DNA of 64,000 nt, taken from contig JAZGUH010000363.1 in the NCBI GenBank assembly GCA_037893225.1, positions 2,170,001 through 2,234,000 of the forward strand, written 5' to 3'. The DNA comes from Hippasteria phrygiana (taxonomy: Eukaryota > Echinodermata > Asteroidea > Valvatida > Goniasteridae). How positions within the stretch are numbered: position 1 is the first letter of the stretch; every line of letters starts with the position of its first letter. The position numbers were made by a program, and so were the translations under genes. Positions 32,574 to 45,500 of the stretch are shown here, piece by piece. The notes beneath the pieces are model-generated. The model saw nothing but the letters and a program-made list of their open reading frames with translations. It was not told where the DNA came from and ran no database searches.

Positions 32574-34876
32574 TTATCGTATTTAATATTTTCTTGCCAT
32601 ATAGATCGTTTGCATTTCTGTATAATTGCATTTTGGATCGAAATGTCATTTTACTGTATTTGATATAAACGGGCATTTCTACTAAATCAATTTTGCAACC
32701 TTGCCAATTTTAACTGAGTTTGAGTGCCAACTAAAAATCTATGAAGGGCAAGCAATGTATTTAAATGTAAAATTGGAACTTAGTTTGTTTTAACATTGGA
32801 TCTATTTCTATAGGGTTTCGTGATACACTGGGAATCACCAATACATTTTGCTACTACCAGGGGGTAACCGTAGCTACCACGTTGCGTTGACGTGATGACT
32901 GGGTGTCATTTACCATGGAGTCTTTCATCAAGCCTCGGGTGGTGTGCCAAGTCTACTGGGGGTTACTGACTGGCTGATGGCGCTAAGCCTTTGCGTGGTT
33001 GTTTTTAAGCCTGAACTTGGAGACACTCGGCGTTGATTTGTAATAAATTAAAATGTGTAATTGGTGAAATTAATTTAATAGTAGTATAATATAAGGGAAA
33101 GGTTTGATTTGCACTTAAATGTTTACTGTGATGGTGGTGGTTGAATAAAAGGGTTTTGAGTATTAAAAGAAAGAAATAGTCCGATTCTTAATTATTTTAT
33201 TGGGTGGATTTGCCTATTGTTCAGTAGGGGTTTTCCGAACCCTGACACACATTCAACTTCATTGGTGTTAAAATATCTGATACCATAATCAAAAGTCAGC
33301 TTTCCGAAATATGTTGGACAGTCTAAAATGTCAGAACTTAATTTGAAAGTCGGATTTTCAAAGTACAAAAGTCGGAAGAATCTCATCCCTGTGAGAGTTG
33401 TACATGTGGGGAAAAAGAGTTATTTACTTAGGGAGTCGGAGTAAATGTATCAGTGAGGTGTTTTTTTCTGGAGCACTGGGCAGTCTTTCCCCTTGACTTT
33501 GGCAGCAAGAAATGATGAAGTTTACTTTTTCAGGCAAGATTAAATAATATGTGTATTCACATGTACATGCGTTTTCTAAATGGAAATCTGAACATGTCTT
33601 TCTCTTTGTTTCCCCGCCATTTAATCTTTCCTCGCTATAGTCCATTTTCCCAAGCAGATTTCCATTTAACTTTGGAAAATTAAACTCCAAGGCTAGCTGT
33701 GCCTTCCCGGTCCCGGATCCCGGCTATCTCTGAATCACTCATTGAAATCGTGACCAAACGCTGAATATGCATTTATAATAATTAGCGGCAGTAACTCCAT
33801 TCAAACACGGAATATGAAAATCTGATACAGACGAGCATTGGCGCGGCGGTGGCGGTGGTTGCGCGCCGCGGCGGTGGTGCATGTACTATCGATCGGTGCG
33901 ATCGCGATTGCAGAGATTTTTTTTAATGTACATCTACATACAGTTTTCGAACCCGAACCTGGAGGATCAGTTGCAGCACTACCCTTGGCACATTCTTGGT
34001 ACTTTGTATCTTTCAACAGACGCCATGCCCCATGTAAAGTAGTGTGGCTTGGCAGTACTCTCCCGAATCCTACAAAATCCTCCAAAACACACTGGTGGAT
34101 TTTAGAGGGTTATGGTTATAAAACCTGCCAGAGGGTTACTACACACTGGTTTCCTAGGGAGTGTTATAACATGGAAAGTCTTCTCCTAGCACCTTGCGTG
34201 ACTAATATTGCAGAAAGTGAAATTCTGGCCAGTTAAAAATATCCCTACTCACAAATCTTCAGCTTTTTCACCATTTCAAAGTTACAAGTATGTTATTTTC
34301 GACATGATTTTATTTTAAAGTGTGCAGAGAACCGTGTTTGAAAATGTGCCAAAAAGGAGAAAATAATTTTCTGACAATCTAGAAGTTATGTATGTGAACA
34401 AAGGTAACGGTGGTTATTCATAAATTGTGAACTGCAAAGAAATCTGAAGGGTTAATCTGAAGGGTTAACCTGGGGATATGAGATTTGTTTCAGTGTGCCA
34501 CATTAGCCAACGTCTGGCACAATTTCTGGATGTAACCTTTTTGACTTCCAGGTTAAATTTCAATAAAATAAATATAAAGCTGAATTAATTAAGCAAACTG
34601 CCAGCTGACTGGATTGACCTGAAATATACAAATCATCAAAATTAGCTGGCCTAACGTTTCTAGCTTAAGCAAGTTCTTTCTAAAAGGCAAATGACCTACT
34701 TCCTTAAGTTCAAAACATTAGACCAGTTGATTTTGTTGATTTTTAAGATAAAGATACATTTTCCACTATTTTTTAAGAACAAGTAAACTAAAAATATCCT
34801 CAAGTCACACCATAATACATAATAAAAATCTTATACAGCCCCAAAAAACATCAAAAATGAAGTACAAGGCACTGAA
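32574..34876. other. Intergenic region left of PUDP
   Basis: No gene recognised. At about 33375-33392 the sequence GAATCTCATCCCTG is the reverse end of a CAGGGATGAGATT element, a relative of the hAT-like MITEs elsewhere in the window. A GC-rich patch (33838-33880) gives a 132-codon frame without ATG, which I do not call. Confidence 0.35.
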
Positions 34877-35085
34877 CTAAGGCCCTTTTCCAAACCTTGG
34901 CTCAGGCTTTGGCTTCGTCTCCAGCTATTCCCCAGTCCCACTGCCAATTTGAAGCCTTGAATATGTAAATAAATAAACTGGGTCTGGCTCTTGTAGCAAA
35001 AACAGCGTCCCAGATCTTGCCAAATCTGGGGACATAAAATTACGCGAAGCCGAAGCCCAAGCCAGGGTTTGGAAAAGGGCCTAAG
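34877..35085. repeat. 209-bp foldback with CTTAGGCCCTTTTCC ends
   Basis: The left arm reads CTAAGGCCCTTTTCCAAACC and the right arm ends GGTTTGGAAAAGGGCCTAAG. The arms continue to pair over about 40 bases through GGCTTTGGCTTCG. Non-coding MITE. Confidence 0.7.
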
Positions 35086-35912
35086 AATACAAATTTTAGA
35101 GTTTCAGGGAAACATGTTTATCCATTTTTCTTTTAACTGTCACGATATGTCTAAGGAAGGACACATGTGTACCTCGGATATCCCAGGTGTAGGACAAAAG
35201 TTGTGTGGCACAACTTGAGATATCCCAGCTAAAGGCTTTATTCATGAGTTTGCCATGTTATGTCGTGTTCCTTGAATCCATTTACATGTGTATATATGTA
35301 CATGTAGTACAAGATCAATGCATATCCATACACGTGCGGATAATTGCATGGTCATATAGACTTTTGTTCCACATGTTGCACGTACATGTATACGTGCATT
35401 CCAAACACGATGCATGTCAAGATATCTGCTTTTGTCAAATTTGCAGGGATAACCGCACTTTCAAGGAAGGAACACAACTAGTTTGAATGATTGTTGAATC
35501 CACATAACACAAGACCCCATTCACTGAAGAACGATTTGGGACTGATATTTTGTTCACACTCTGCATGTAGGGCTTACCTTATTAACCAAACTTGCCTCAC
35601 TTACATGAATGAGGTGCATCGGACTATAAAAAAGCCGGGGTTAGTACGAAAGGATCTGTTCACTGAGAGCAGCACAAATATCAACAATTTCAGCAATTGG
35701 GACCATGCCCATAAAGTTAAAGAACCATGCATACATTTATATACCAAAGTCAATACCCAAAATCCTCCTTGGTCATTCTGTCAATCATCGTCAATCTCAT
35801 CTGGAATGATCATTATTTGTTACACCTGGTTTCTATATAGTCATTATAATCACCAACACCATCTGCGAGGAGTTCCCAATGTCAATGCCAATTATTGAAA
35901 CATGTCGTGATT
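35086..35912. other. Intergenic stretch with TACATGTA-type palindromes
   Basis: 35280-35410 is dense in alternating GTACATGTA and TATATGTAC words. An open + frame at 35491-35898 has no motif. Nothing else seen. Confidence 0.3.
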
Positions 35913-36189
35913 CAGAGTGAGATTTGAGAAAAATGAAAAATCCACGAAACATTTTGAGGCATTTGATTTGTATGGCATTGCTGAAAATGCATACATGTTA
36001 AAAAGACCTGCTTTTTCTACCAAAACATATGGTTCAAAATTTCAAAAGTAGGGTAACCAGTATTAAAAGAGAACTTTCTGGTTGCAGAAGTCATTTCGTA
36101 ATGATTAAAAACAATTTCAGGACCAAAAATCTTCCGGATTTCTGGAGGACATCTGAAATCTGGAAAAATCTGGAGAAATCTCACCAGTG
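35913..36189 (-). repeat. CAGGGGTGAGATT-type MITE, diverged copy
   Basis: Starts CAGAGTGAGATTTGAG and ends AAATCTCACCAGTG. Body words (TTTCAGGACCAAAAATCTTCC, GGTAGAAAAAGCAGG as complement) match the copies at about 57930-58160 and 63366. It lies just downstream of the PUDP 3' end. Confidence 0.55.
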
Positions 36190-36392
36190 ATTGATGCAAA
36201 CAGGGAAGTTGAAGTTTAACTTTGCCGACTATCTGCATTGAAGAGTTGGCCCACTGAAATATGCCTGCTGGCATGCTGTGTGTTCAATGATGTCCCTAAT
36301 TAACTGTTTCAGTGCCACGAATTTGACCCATTTTATCCTATGACTAGAAATCAGTTATTACTTTCAGAAAAGTTATTACTAAAAAATGCTAC

Positions 36393-36398
36393 TTTATT
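36393..36398 (-). terminator. Candidate poly(A) signal of PUDP
   Basis: TTTATT on + is AATAAA on -, about 150 bases after the PUDP stop codon (36546). It is the nearest AATAAA I see. Confidence 0.45.
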
Positions 36399-36545
36399 GA
36401 GAAATTTGCAACTATTAGGATACTATTTCTTTTCATTGTTTAGCAGAATTACATCATAAACTGTCTGTGCACCAACAGTCTATGACTTACCGTGTGCTGT
36501 GGGCATTCATTGTGACTTTATGGAAACTAGGCTTTGATGAATACA

Positions 36546-39500
36546 TCAAACAGCAGCATTACCATCGTATGGTGGTAGACCCCAATCCTCTGGTACAAAG
36601 TTCTCTAATGAGGATAGAACCAAGTTGGCATCTTTAGCGAGTGTTTGGTCTAATCGTGGATCTGGTACAAGGATGACTTTCATACCAGCAGCATGGGCAG
36701 ACAGGACGCCATTGATTGCATCTTCAAAGACAAGAACCTGACAAAAACAAAGCAAATATTACCCTAAGATACATATGTATAAATCTGGGGTTCTCAACAA
36801 GTCAGATAGCATCCGTACTCACAGGACAGACCAATATGATAACTCTCTAAGGCCAATGTGAAGAGTTGCATCATGGATGATATAGATTAGAAGACAGCTT
36901 TTTGCCCTTTCCGATGTACATGTACATGTAGTGTATGAAGCACTATGCTCAGTGCTTTCGAAGAGCTGTGGGAACAAAATCACAGGCTTTAACTTGGGTG
37001 GGACTCGAACCCCTATGACCTCCTGCTTACTAGTGAAGACGTCTTAACCACTCGACCACCGAGCTTGCCGACCGGCTCTCGGAATAGGCATACAGTGCTT
37101 CATACATGTACACTATGTCAAGAAAGGGCAAAAGGCTGTCTTCTAATTCTCTAAGGCCAATTACAAGAAAACCTCCCACCTGTTTCATTTTTAGAGGGTA
37201 CTTGTCTTTTCTTGAAAATGGAAAAGGAAATTCCTCCCTGTCGGTCTAGTGTGTGCTTTCAATTGACTTGGTGAACTCCATTGTTGTCAGCAACAATCTT
37301 TAAAATACAGCCTGGTGTGTTGACAAACACAAATGCCCTGCTGAGACTGTACAAATCCTATGACTGGTATGTTTTACATAAACTGCATTATCATAATTGT
37401 GACTTTGATCTTTGACCCACAAGCTTTTTCAGAAATCTGAAGTAACACTGATTTCTGTTGTTTTAGACATTGTGACTTTGATCTTTGGCCTTTCAACCCC
37501 AAATACAATAGGATTCTCAGGAACAGCAAGAGCAATCCACAAACCAAATTTGAGGTTAAGTATTCCTCAAGCTGTCCTGCTTACAAGATTGTTCCAAACA
37601 CCCACACACCTTAAAGTCATTGTTGCATAGTTAAATGCATACATGTACCTTGTGTGGACATTCATTTGTTCTTGTGTACAATGTACATGTAGTTGAGACA
37701 AAGACGTTTCAAAACCACATCACACTCACACTATTAAATTCGTTTTGGATGTGAAATTTCAACCGTGATGTCCTTGAATATTCTACTTTATTTTGCTGGA
37801 CAACCCTAACCCCCAAATGCCCCTAAGACCACTTTTCAGAAAGTCCACACAGCATCTTGAGTTCTCGCATTGTGTGGACATCTTTTGTTTGCAGGTCCAC
37901 ACAATGAATACAAAGCTAACTCACAAACTTATTAAATATATCCCTGTCTTTGTTCTTGTACTTAAGGATTCCCCAGTGACTTCGCACACAACTTTCCTTG
38001 TTACATCCTCCACTTCAGAATTCCCTAGTGGAGACCTTTCTTGATTTTGTCCTGTATTGTTTCTCGGTCTCCACAAGGCAGCAAATTTAAAAACACACAC
38101 ACACAAATGTGCAGTTATGGTGTACGTCGAGGTTTTTGTACTCTAATCATATCTTTTGTTTGCATAATTAAAGATAATGGTCCTTGTTAAAGCCGACTTC
38201 ACCTACATGTAGGTTTTTTTTTTGATAAGATGATCCACCATCTTCACCTTTCATGTGTCATTATCATCTGCGAGAAGTCCTCCATTTTTGAACATTTTGA
38301 TCTAAAGCAGGGCACAACACTCCACAGCTTCAACACCATACATTTTTATTCATGTTTGGTCTCGGTCTCGGAAGTTGTGGTCTCGGTCTCCGTCTGCAAA
38401 AGTCTTGGTCTTGGACGTCTTGGTCTCAGTCTCAAAAGCCTTGGTATTGGTCTCGAGTAAGGCGGGACGTCAGATTACAGACCGTTCGGGCACCGGGCCC
38501 GGTATGCAAATTTCTTCCCCCCCCCCCCCCCCCCCCCGATCGGTATTAAGCCAGAAGCCACCCGGTTACTCAAGCGTGACACCCTGATCGGTCTGAAGTG
38601 GCGAATCGCGGCTTGAACAAAAGGCAGCTTACGTTGAAGTCATTGTTAGTGGATTAACTGTGAGATAAACTGTGAATTGGAAAGGAAGACTGGCTTCTTT
38701 GGCTTCAGTCTCCAGTAAAATATATAGTTTTTGACCAATATTCGTTCCTTTACGTTTTTGTAAACTAGAAATAATATAATTTGTTTACAGGTTGGAGAAA
38801 TCAAGAAATCGCTGGATGTGTGTCCGAACTTTTCACCTCCAATTTTTTTTCAAAACGATTATTTCCTCGGAGTCATCTATCTCAGCATTGTACTTGTAAT
38901 TATCGAGTAGTCCAATACACAGACTCCGATAACGTGCTCTTTTATCTCATGCCAAAGATGGCAAGTTGTTAAAAAGCAGTTTAAACAAACATACACACCA
39001 GAACTTTCGTTTGAAGTTTTCAATCAGACTTACGGAGTGCAAACGTATCGCCTTGATGGAAAGCTAGCCAAGCATGGACTGTTGGCTGGTACTCGGCTGA
39101 GGACAATCAATTTCGCCCTTACAACCAGTAGGGAGCAGTGATGACTTCCATTTGCAGTTGTCATACATTACGTGGGACTCGGACGACTCGACCGTTTGCC
39201 AACTCGAGTCGGGACAACTCGACCACGTGTTTATTTATTGTTGGTGGGGCTCATGTTATCAGTAGAAGTTTTATTTTGGAACTGGGCTGGGGATTTTTTG
39301 TGTTGAAGACATTGGGGGCTGAAATATATAATAAATTCTACTGCCGTGATTTGTTGGTGGAGCTCCGTCAAAGTTGTATTTTGGAACTGGGCTGGGGCTT
39401 TTTTGCGGGGAAGACATTGGGGGCTTAAATATATAATAAATTCTACTGGCGTGATACCGTAATTTTCGGAATATAGGCCGCGGCTTATACGTTGATTCTC

Positions 39501-42500
39501 ACGCTGAAAAATGCCCCTACGGCTTTTACTCCGGGCGGTTTATACGGCAACAGTTGAAGAATAAAATCAGTCACACAAGGTTCGAAATTCACGACGGCCA
39601 CGGCGGCCAGTGCCGTCAATGCCCTAAGGCTTAGTTGCCGTAATGCCCCTATTCACTATTCACGGCCAGTTGTGCTGTGCTCCATTAATACTTTGGCCGT
39701 TGTGCCCTTCTTGCCGAACCAAGCCCTCAAATTGCTCAATCTTTTTTAGTACCAAACTGTTGCCGGATCCTACAAAACGGCGCTTTTCGATCGCGCTGGT
39801 AATTGCCCTTGCACGTGATGAGCGATCGCGCTAGAGCCCGCACGGCACGTGCGCCCTATGTAAAAACCTTCACAAAACCTCGATTCCCAAGCAGACTGGT
39901 TCCCGTCCGTGCATTATTTTTCTTCTTTCTCACTGGGGCGGGAACCAGTCACAGCCTAAAAACAAGCTCTGAATCCGCGGCCGAATCCGCGGCTAGCTTT
40001 AGCCAGGTAACTCTTACTACAGTAACCCGAACCCCCCAAAGCCGGCTAAGCCATGTGTGCGGTTTAGCGATGGTCCAGAGGGAGTAGCGTTGCCTGTTCA
40101 ACTTAACACAACGAACTCCCCTCGTGCAAACGATCGTGCATAGTGCATGTGTGCTGCGACGACTCGGACACGTGGAAACCGAAGCGTTTTCTGTTTGCGA
40201 TTGATTCGACAATTATGCCTTGCATCGCTTAATTAATTAAAACGTTCCAGACAAATTGAACTCGACAATTCGGCTATTAAGTGCAAGAATGACATGAATC
40301 GTGATAAAACTCATTTCTGCCCCACGGAACCAAACTCATTTTTACTGGGTGACTTGGAAAAGGAGATCGACAACGTTGACGCTTTTTCCGCCAGCGATAT
40401 AGCGCGCCGTGATTTCCCGAATGGCCCGTGCGAGGCGTGAACGCAACGTGGCCGGTGAAGATGGCGGCAACGCACGGTAAAACCACTCATGCCGTCGCGC
40501 GGCATGCCCGGCACGGGCCGTGTTTCCTTCATGACTATACAACTTAAAAGTTCAGGCAGTGATAGAAATAAGAAAAATTTGACGTCACGAAGGCCAAAAT
40601 TTTGAACCCTGGGTGCCGTTTACGTTCGCTCTACTTACTTGTTGGAAATAAAGGAAACCAATCCAGAGGGACCGAATAGACTTGCAAATGTACCATAAGT
40701 ACCGTTCACACCTCACAAATCGTGTGGTGCGTCTGTTCGTTTTTGGTCTGTTTTATTGTTGTGTAATCCATGTTGTTTATTATTTCACTGGTCAATTGGT
40801 GACTGTTGAGCTCAGATTAGTGGTTAAAGTTGTCATTGTCTTTTCTATTCCCACACCCCGTCAAAAAAAAAAGAACTGCCGCGCGGCCCACCTAGCCAGG
40901 ACGCTCATCCAGCCCGTCAAAATTGGTAATTTCGAGGACTTATGAAAGTTTATTGGGCTCCGTGCGCGTCGAATGAGGGCGCTGTCCACAGATACTCGTA
41001 TACCACCAGTGGGATTGCTTTGTCTGTTTGCCGACTCTCGATAATTGCGTTTTCAATAAGAATATCATAGCGGGAACAAGACACTTAAATTGAAGTCCGG
41101 TAAGATGACGTCGATATTGAACCCAAACTCGCCTTTTCTTTCCGCCTATCTCGTTCTTGCGCTGCTTACACTTTAGGATTGCATGTTATTTCGATAGTGG
41201 AACCATTTTACATACGAGCGCTATGCAGCACGATGACTTTTGTGGTCGGTCGTCAGCGCCGCAGTGCGGTTTATACGCCGGTGCGGCTAATACGCCAACT
41301 TTAAATCTTAATTTGCAGATTTTTGCGTGCTGCGGCTTATACTCCGCGCGGCCTATATTCCGAAAATTACGGTACATGTATTTTAAAAGTTAAAGCCTAT
41401 GGGAACAAAACTACTACTGACGACTGGTAGAACAGATTACAATTGCGCTTGTAGATGTCGTGGTACCATTATCAAATCAGACTTTTCAGGAAAAGACTTT
41501 TGGAAAAACATTTGAAAAGTCAGAATTCCGATTTAAATCAAAAAGTTCCATTTCTGAAAACCCGAAAAGACCGCAGCACTAGGTTAATTACACCTGATTA
41601 TGCCAACAAAGTGAACCGACACAACGTACAGGGTTCAATAGAAATCGCAAGTTCAAAACGGCGTTCCGGCACCCATCGTTAAAAACAACTCGTCTTTCCT
41701 TTTCAGTTTATTTTCAATGCTGGACGCAACTTTTATACTCTGTTGGGAATGTTGTCATAATAATTATAAAAGCCAGTGCATTTATTGAAGTAAACCCAAT
41801 GTAGTACATAAAGGCAATGGTCTGGAGGGATTCCAGGCGACAAACTCTTTGAAGCTTACAGTCATTGTTCGCCTACTGGAGGATTAAGCGCCTTGGAAAT
41901 TGGTTCCTTTGTGGTGACCCAGAGCGTAACCAGAGAGCCTGGTGGAGTTAATCCTACCCAATCAGTTCAAGCCAGATTCCCAATCCCTTTGACTTACTGG
42001 GTGGGATCGACCCCGAACGGTCCAGGAAGGGATTCTAATTTGAGGGCCCGCCTATACAACACTGTTATACACAATAAACACAGAAACATCCATCCAAGCC
42101 CCAACCCATCTACGGAAGAATCGGGTGGAAACAGAATGCCTCTTTGACTTCGTTAGCAAGGCATGATAAAAGGCCTTTTTAAGAAAACATTGGGGTTTTT
42201 GTGTGGTATTTTTTTTTAGGGCGGGGGGTTGGTTTTCTTTTGCTTTTTTACTTGGCTGAATCCAACAGGATTGTAACACTATGAGTTAGCTGCTCAATCC
42301 AATAGGGTCCAACAGGAATATGAAATTGTTGGATTCTGTTGGATTCAGCAGGGTTAGGGATAATTTGTTAGTTGGGGGAAATCCATTATGATTAAATTTT
42401 CAGACAGCACAAACATAGCAGCTTTCACGCTCAAGAAGTAAAATGTCTAAAGCCCTGTCCGCACTGGACTTTTTTTGATAAAGCTTACCGAGACAGCGTA

Positions 42501-45500
42501 CTTTTCCTCTCAGTTACTTCTAGTGGGCAACTGCTGCCCAGGAAAACTGACCAGGTAACTTTTCCCGAGACGATTAGTCCAGTGCGAGTCGGTAAAAGTG
42601 GCTCAGGAAAGCGTACATTCGGCTCGCGCGAGCGTGAGGTCATGCTACACAGGGACACCACGCATGTGCTTTGCATTGTTTCACCGCGGTGCGGCGCATA
42701 TGTGTCAAGTTTTCAAATTCCAGTGCGTTGTTCCTCTTTTGGTCGCAGTCATGGCAGATATTATTATTGATAAAGTCGGAAGTTTGATTGGTGCTACCAG
42801 TGCATCATTCCCAGATGATAATGACATGAATGAAGGACGTCAAAAGCCGTGTCCGCATTGGACTTTTTTTTGGGAAGGTTTTACTGAGACGATGGTAAAA
42901 TGAAAAATGGTCAAATGTGACCACTGTCCGCACTTGGACTTTCGACACGGGAAAATTTTACCGAGACCGTGGGAGAAGTAACCGAGCTGTCAATATAACG
43001 ACTCATCAGGGCACTTTGCGTGACCTTTCTACATTGACGCGATTGACCCAAATCCCCGGCCCAAATCACGCGTGCCTTTTCATTTTTCCAGCCGATGTGT
43101 ACACGCAGGCCTATGTCTTTTAGCACCAATCAAACTTCCGACTTTTTTTATCAATACTAAAATCTACCATGATTAACAACGCACTGGAATTTGGAAACTT
43201 GCCACGTGCACCGCACCGCGGTGAAACAATGTAAAGCGCATGCGTGGTTTCCCTGTGAAGCATGACCTTGCGCTCTGGCCGGATGTACGCTTTCCTGAGC
43301 CGCTTTTACCGACTCGCACTGTCCGCACTGGACTTATCGTCTCGGGAAAAGTTACCTGGTCAGTTTTCCTGGGCAGCAGTTGGCCGGTAGAAGTAACCGC
43401 TGGACTCAGGAAAAGTAACTGAGAGGAAAACGTCCTAGGCTGTCCGCACTGGACTTAAAATGGGAAAAGTTCCCATCGTCTCGGTAAGTTTTACCAAAAT
43501 AAGTCCAGTGCGGACATGGCTAAAGTGTACACATCGGCCAAAAGAATGAAAAGGCATGTGCGCTTTTTGTAGAAAGGTCACGCAAAGCGCCCTCATACTG
43601 ACAGCTCGGTTACTTCTACCACGGTCTTGGGAACATTTTTCCGTGTCGAAAGTCCACTAGTGCGGACAGTGGTCACATTTGACCATTTTTCAATTTACCA
43701 TCGTCTCGGTAAAACCTTCCCAAAAAAAGTCCAGTGCGGACACGGCTTAAGTATGCGTTACTGTTAATTACTTACCTTATCAGTAGATGGCAGATCTCCC
43801 CCAAACCTCTGCAATGCAATCAGGTATGGATCAGGTGCTGGTTTGCCATGTTTAACCTCAGGGTCATCCCCAGTACACACTATATGATGAAACAACTTGA
43901 AGAAATCACCATGCCTCTTGCTCTTCAGCTTGAATAGAGGACTAGGGGAGCCAGTCGCTACAGCAATGGGTATATTATGTTTGTAGAGATGGTTGACAAG
44001 TTTCTCTGCCCCTGATAAAAGAAAGAGTTCAGCACAAAATAAAAAATACCTTCCAGTATTTCACTTGCTCGCTATTTTAGAGTCATTTTTGTTACATAAA
44101 ACAAGAAACTCCTTGTCAAAAGAGCATTAGAACAGCAAATTCATGCAACATTCTTTTTGATCAAATGAAAACCTTGAATTTAAGATAATCAGTAAATAAT
44201 AAATATAATTTGCATCAAATATAATTTGTTCACATGTGTGCTTCAGACAGCAGCATGGTGGCACAATGTCCTCATCTTGCTCCTATCTAAAGGACGCATG
44301 TAAACAAAACATTTCATAAAGTCTATTGCTAATTTGTAAGCATTTGGTATTAAAGTTATCTTTCTAATGAGACATGCCACGGAAACAAAATTGACCAGGA
44401 ACAGATTGACTAAGTTATAAATGTTGAATTCGGAGCAGGATGCTTCTTATTTCTACAGTATTAATGTTTTGTTCAAAAATAAAATTTTCTTCCAGAGAAA
44501 TTTAGTCAAATTTTCAGTCTGAGCAAAAACACAGCATAACCCCTTGTGTCTGGCTGTTATTGATGGGCAGCCAAGCGTAAATGCAAACAATATGCACTAG
44601 AGTGGTCCTATTCATTGCACTTGGAGCCCTCCTTTCTTAGAATGAAAGCTTTGTTTGAAAAAGCTCTATTCATTACACTCCCATTCAAGAACAATATACA
44701 TGTAGTTGAAACATGAATGGATGGAGTATGTGCAGGAATGCGTTTATAGATAACAACCAGCCAGGTGGTTTTTTTTTCAAACAGGGGCTATGGCCGTCAT
44801 CTGTATTCAAGAGGTTAAAAGTGAAGTTTCTAACCTGGCATAAGGTTTGCCATTGGAAACACATCCTGACTCTTAAGGCTCATCTGTTCAACCCATTCCT
44901 CTGGTGTCAGCTTCATGCCCGTCTCATCAATGACTATTTTTGCTGCTTCAATCTCTTTACGACCCATCAGTTTCTGCTTGAGTTCCCAGGTGTATTCTGG
45001 TATGCCCTGCTCATGAAACAGCTCTTCATAGATAACTGTGTAGAGTTTCTCTGTATCTGTGGGAAGCAATAAAAAAAAAATGACAGTGGATTATACACTT
45101 ATTCAAGTATTTATTACTAGTACATTTTTTGTTGTTGCCATATGAATTGGCAGTACAACCGTAACATGTATACATGGCATGATGTACAAATGTATGTGCT
45201 AAGTAGTATAATGTGTAAATGGCACCAATGTGCCACTGTTGAGAAAAGGTACAGATTGTGCACAAACATGACTTTCCAAAATTACTGAGCAGATGCATGT
45301 AGTCGTACTTCCCCAATACGTCCGAGGACAATGCTTTGTGTTTCCTATTGTTCCTTTAATATAACCAACCCCCATAGACTAAGCACGTATCCTTACGTTC
45401 GAGGACCGATTTCAACAAAAGACTCTACGTTCGAGGACTGAAAGGTTTCTTTGTGTTTCCTTTCTTCTCTTGTCCTCGGAGATATATACAGTGCACGTAC

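Noticed and set aside
33838..34236. 132-codon + frame with a hydrophobic start, resembling a secreted protein
   Set aside because: It begins with TTG, lies on a GC-rich patch and runs through GGATTTTGGAGG-type repeat words; no splice or domain support.
37001..37058. Functional tRNA gene (also considered at 907-959, 52981-53037 and 57368-57420)
   Set aside because: A and B boxes are present but the acceptor stems do not pair and each sits inside a SINE or foldback repeat.
42582..43422. Open frames of 60-101 codons such as the one at 42598-42903
   Set aside because: They lie within the interleaved palindromes and appear on both arms; repeat-derived.
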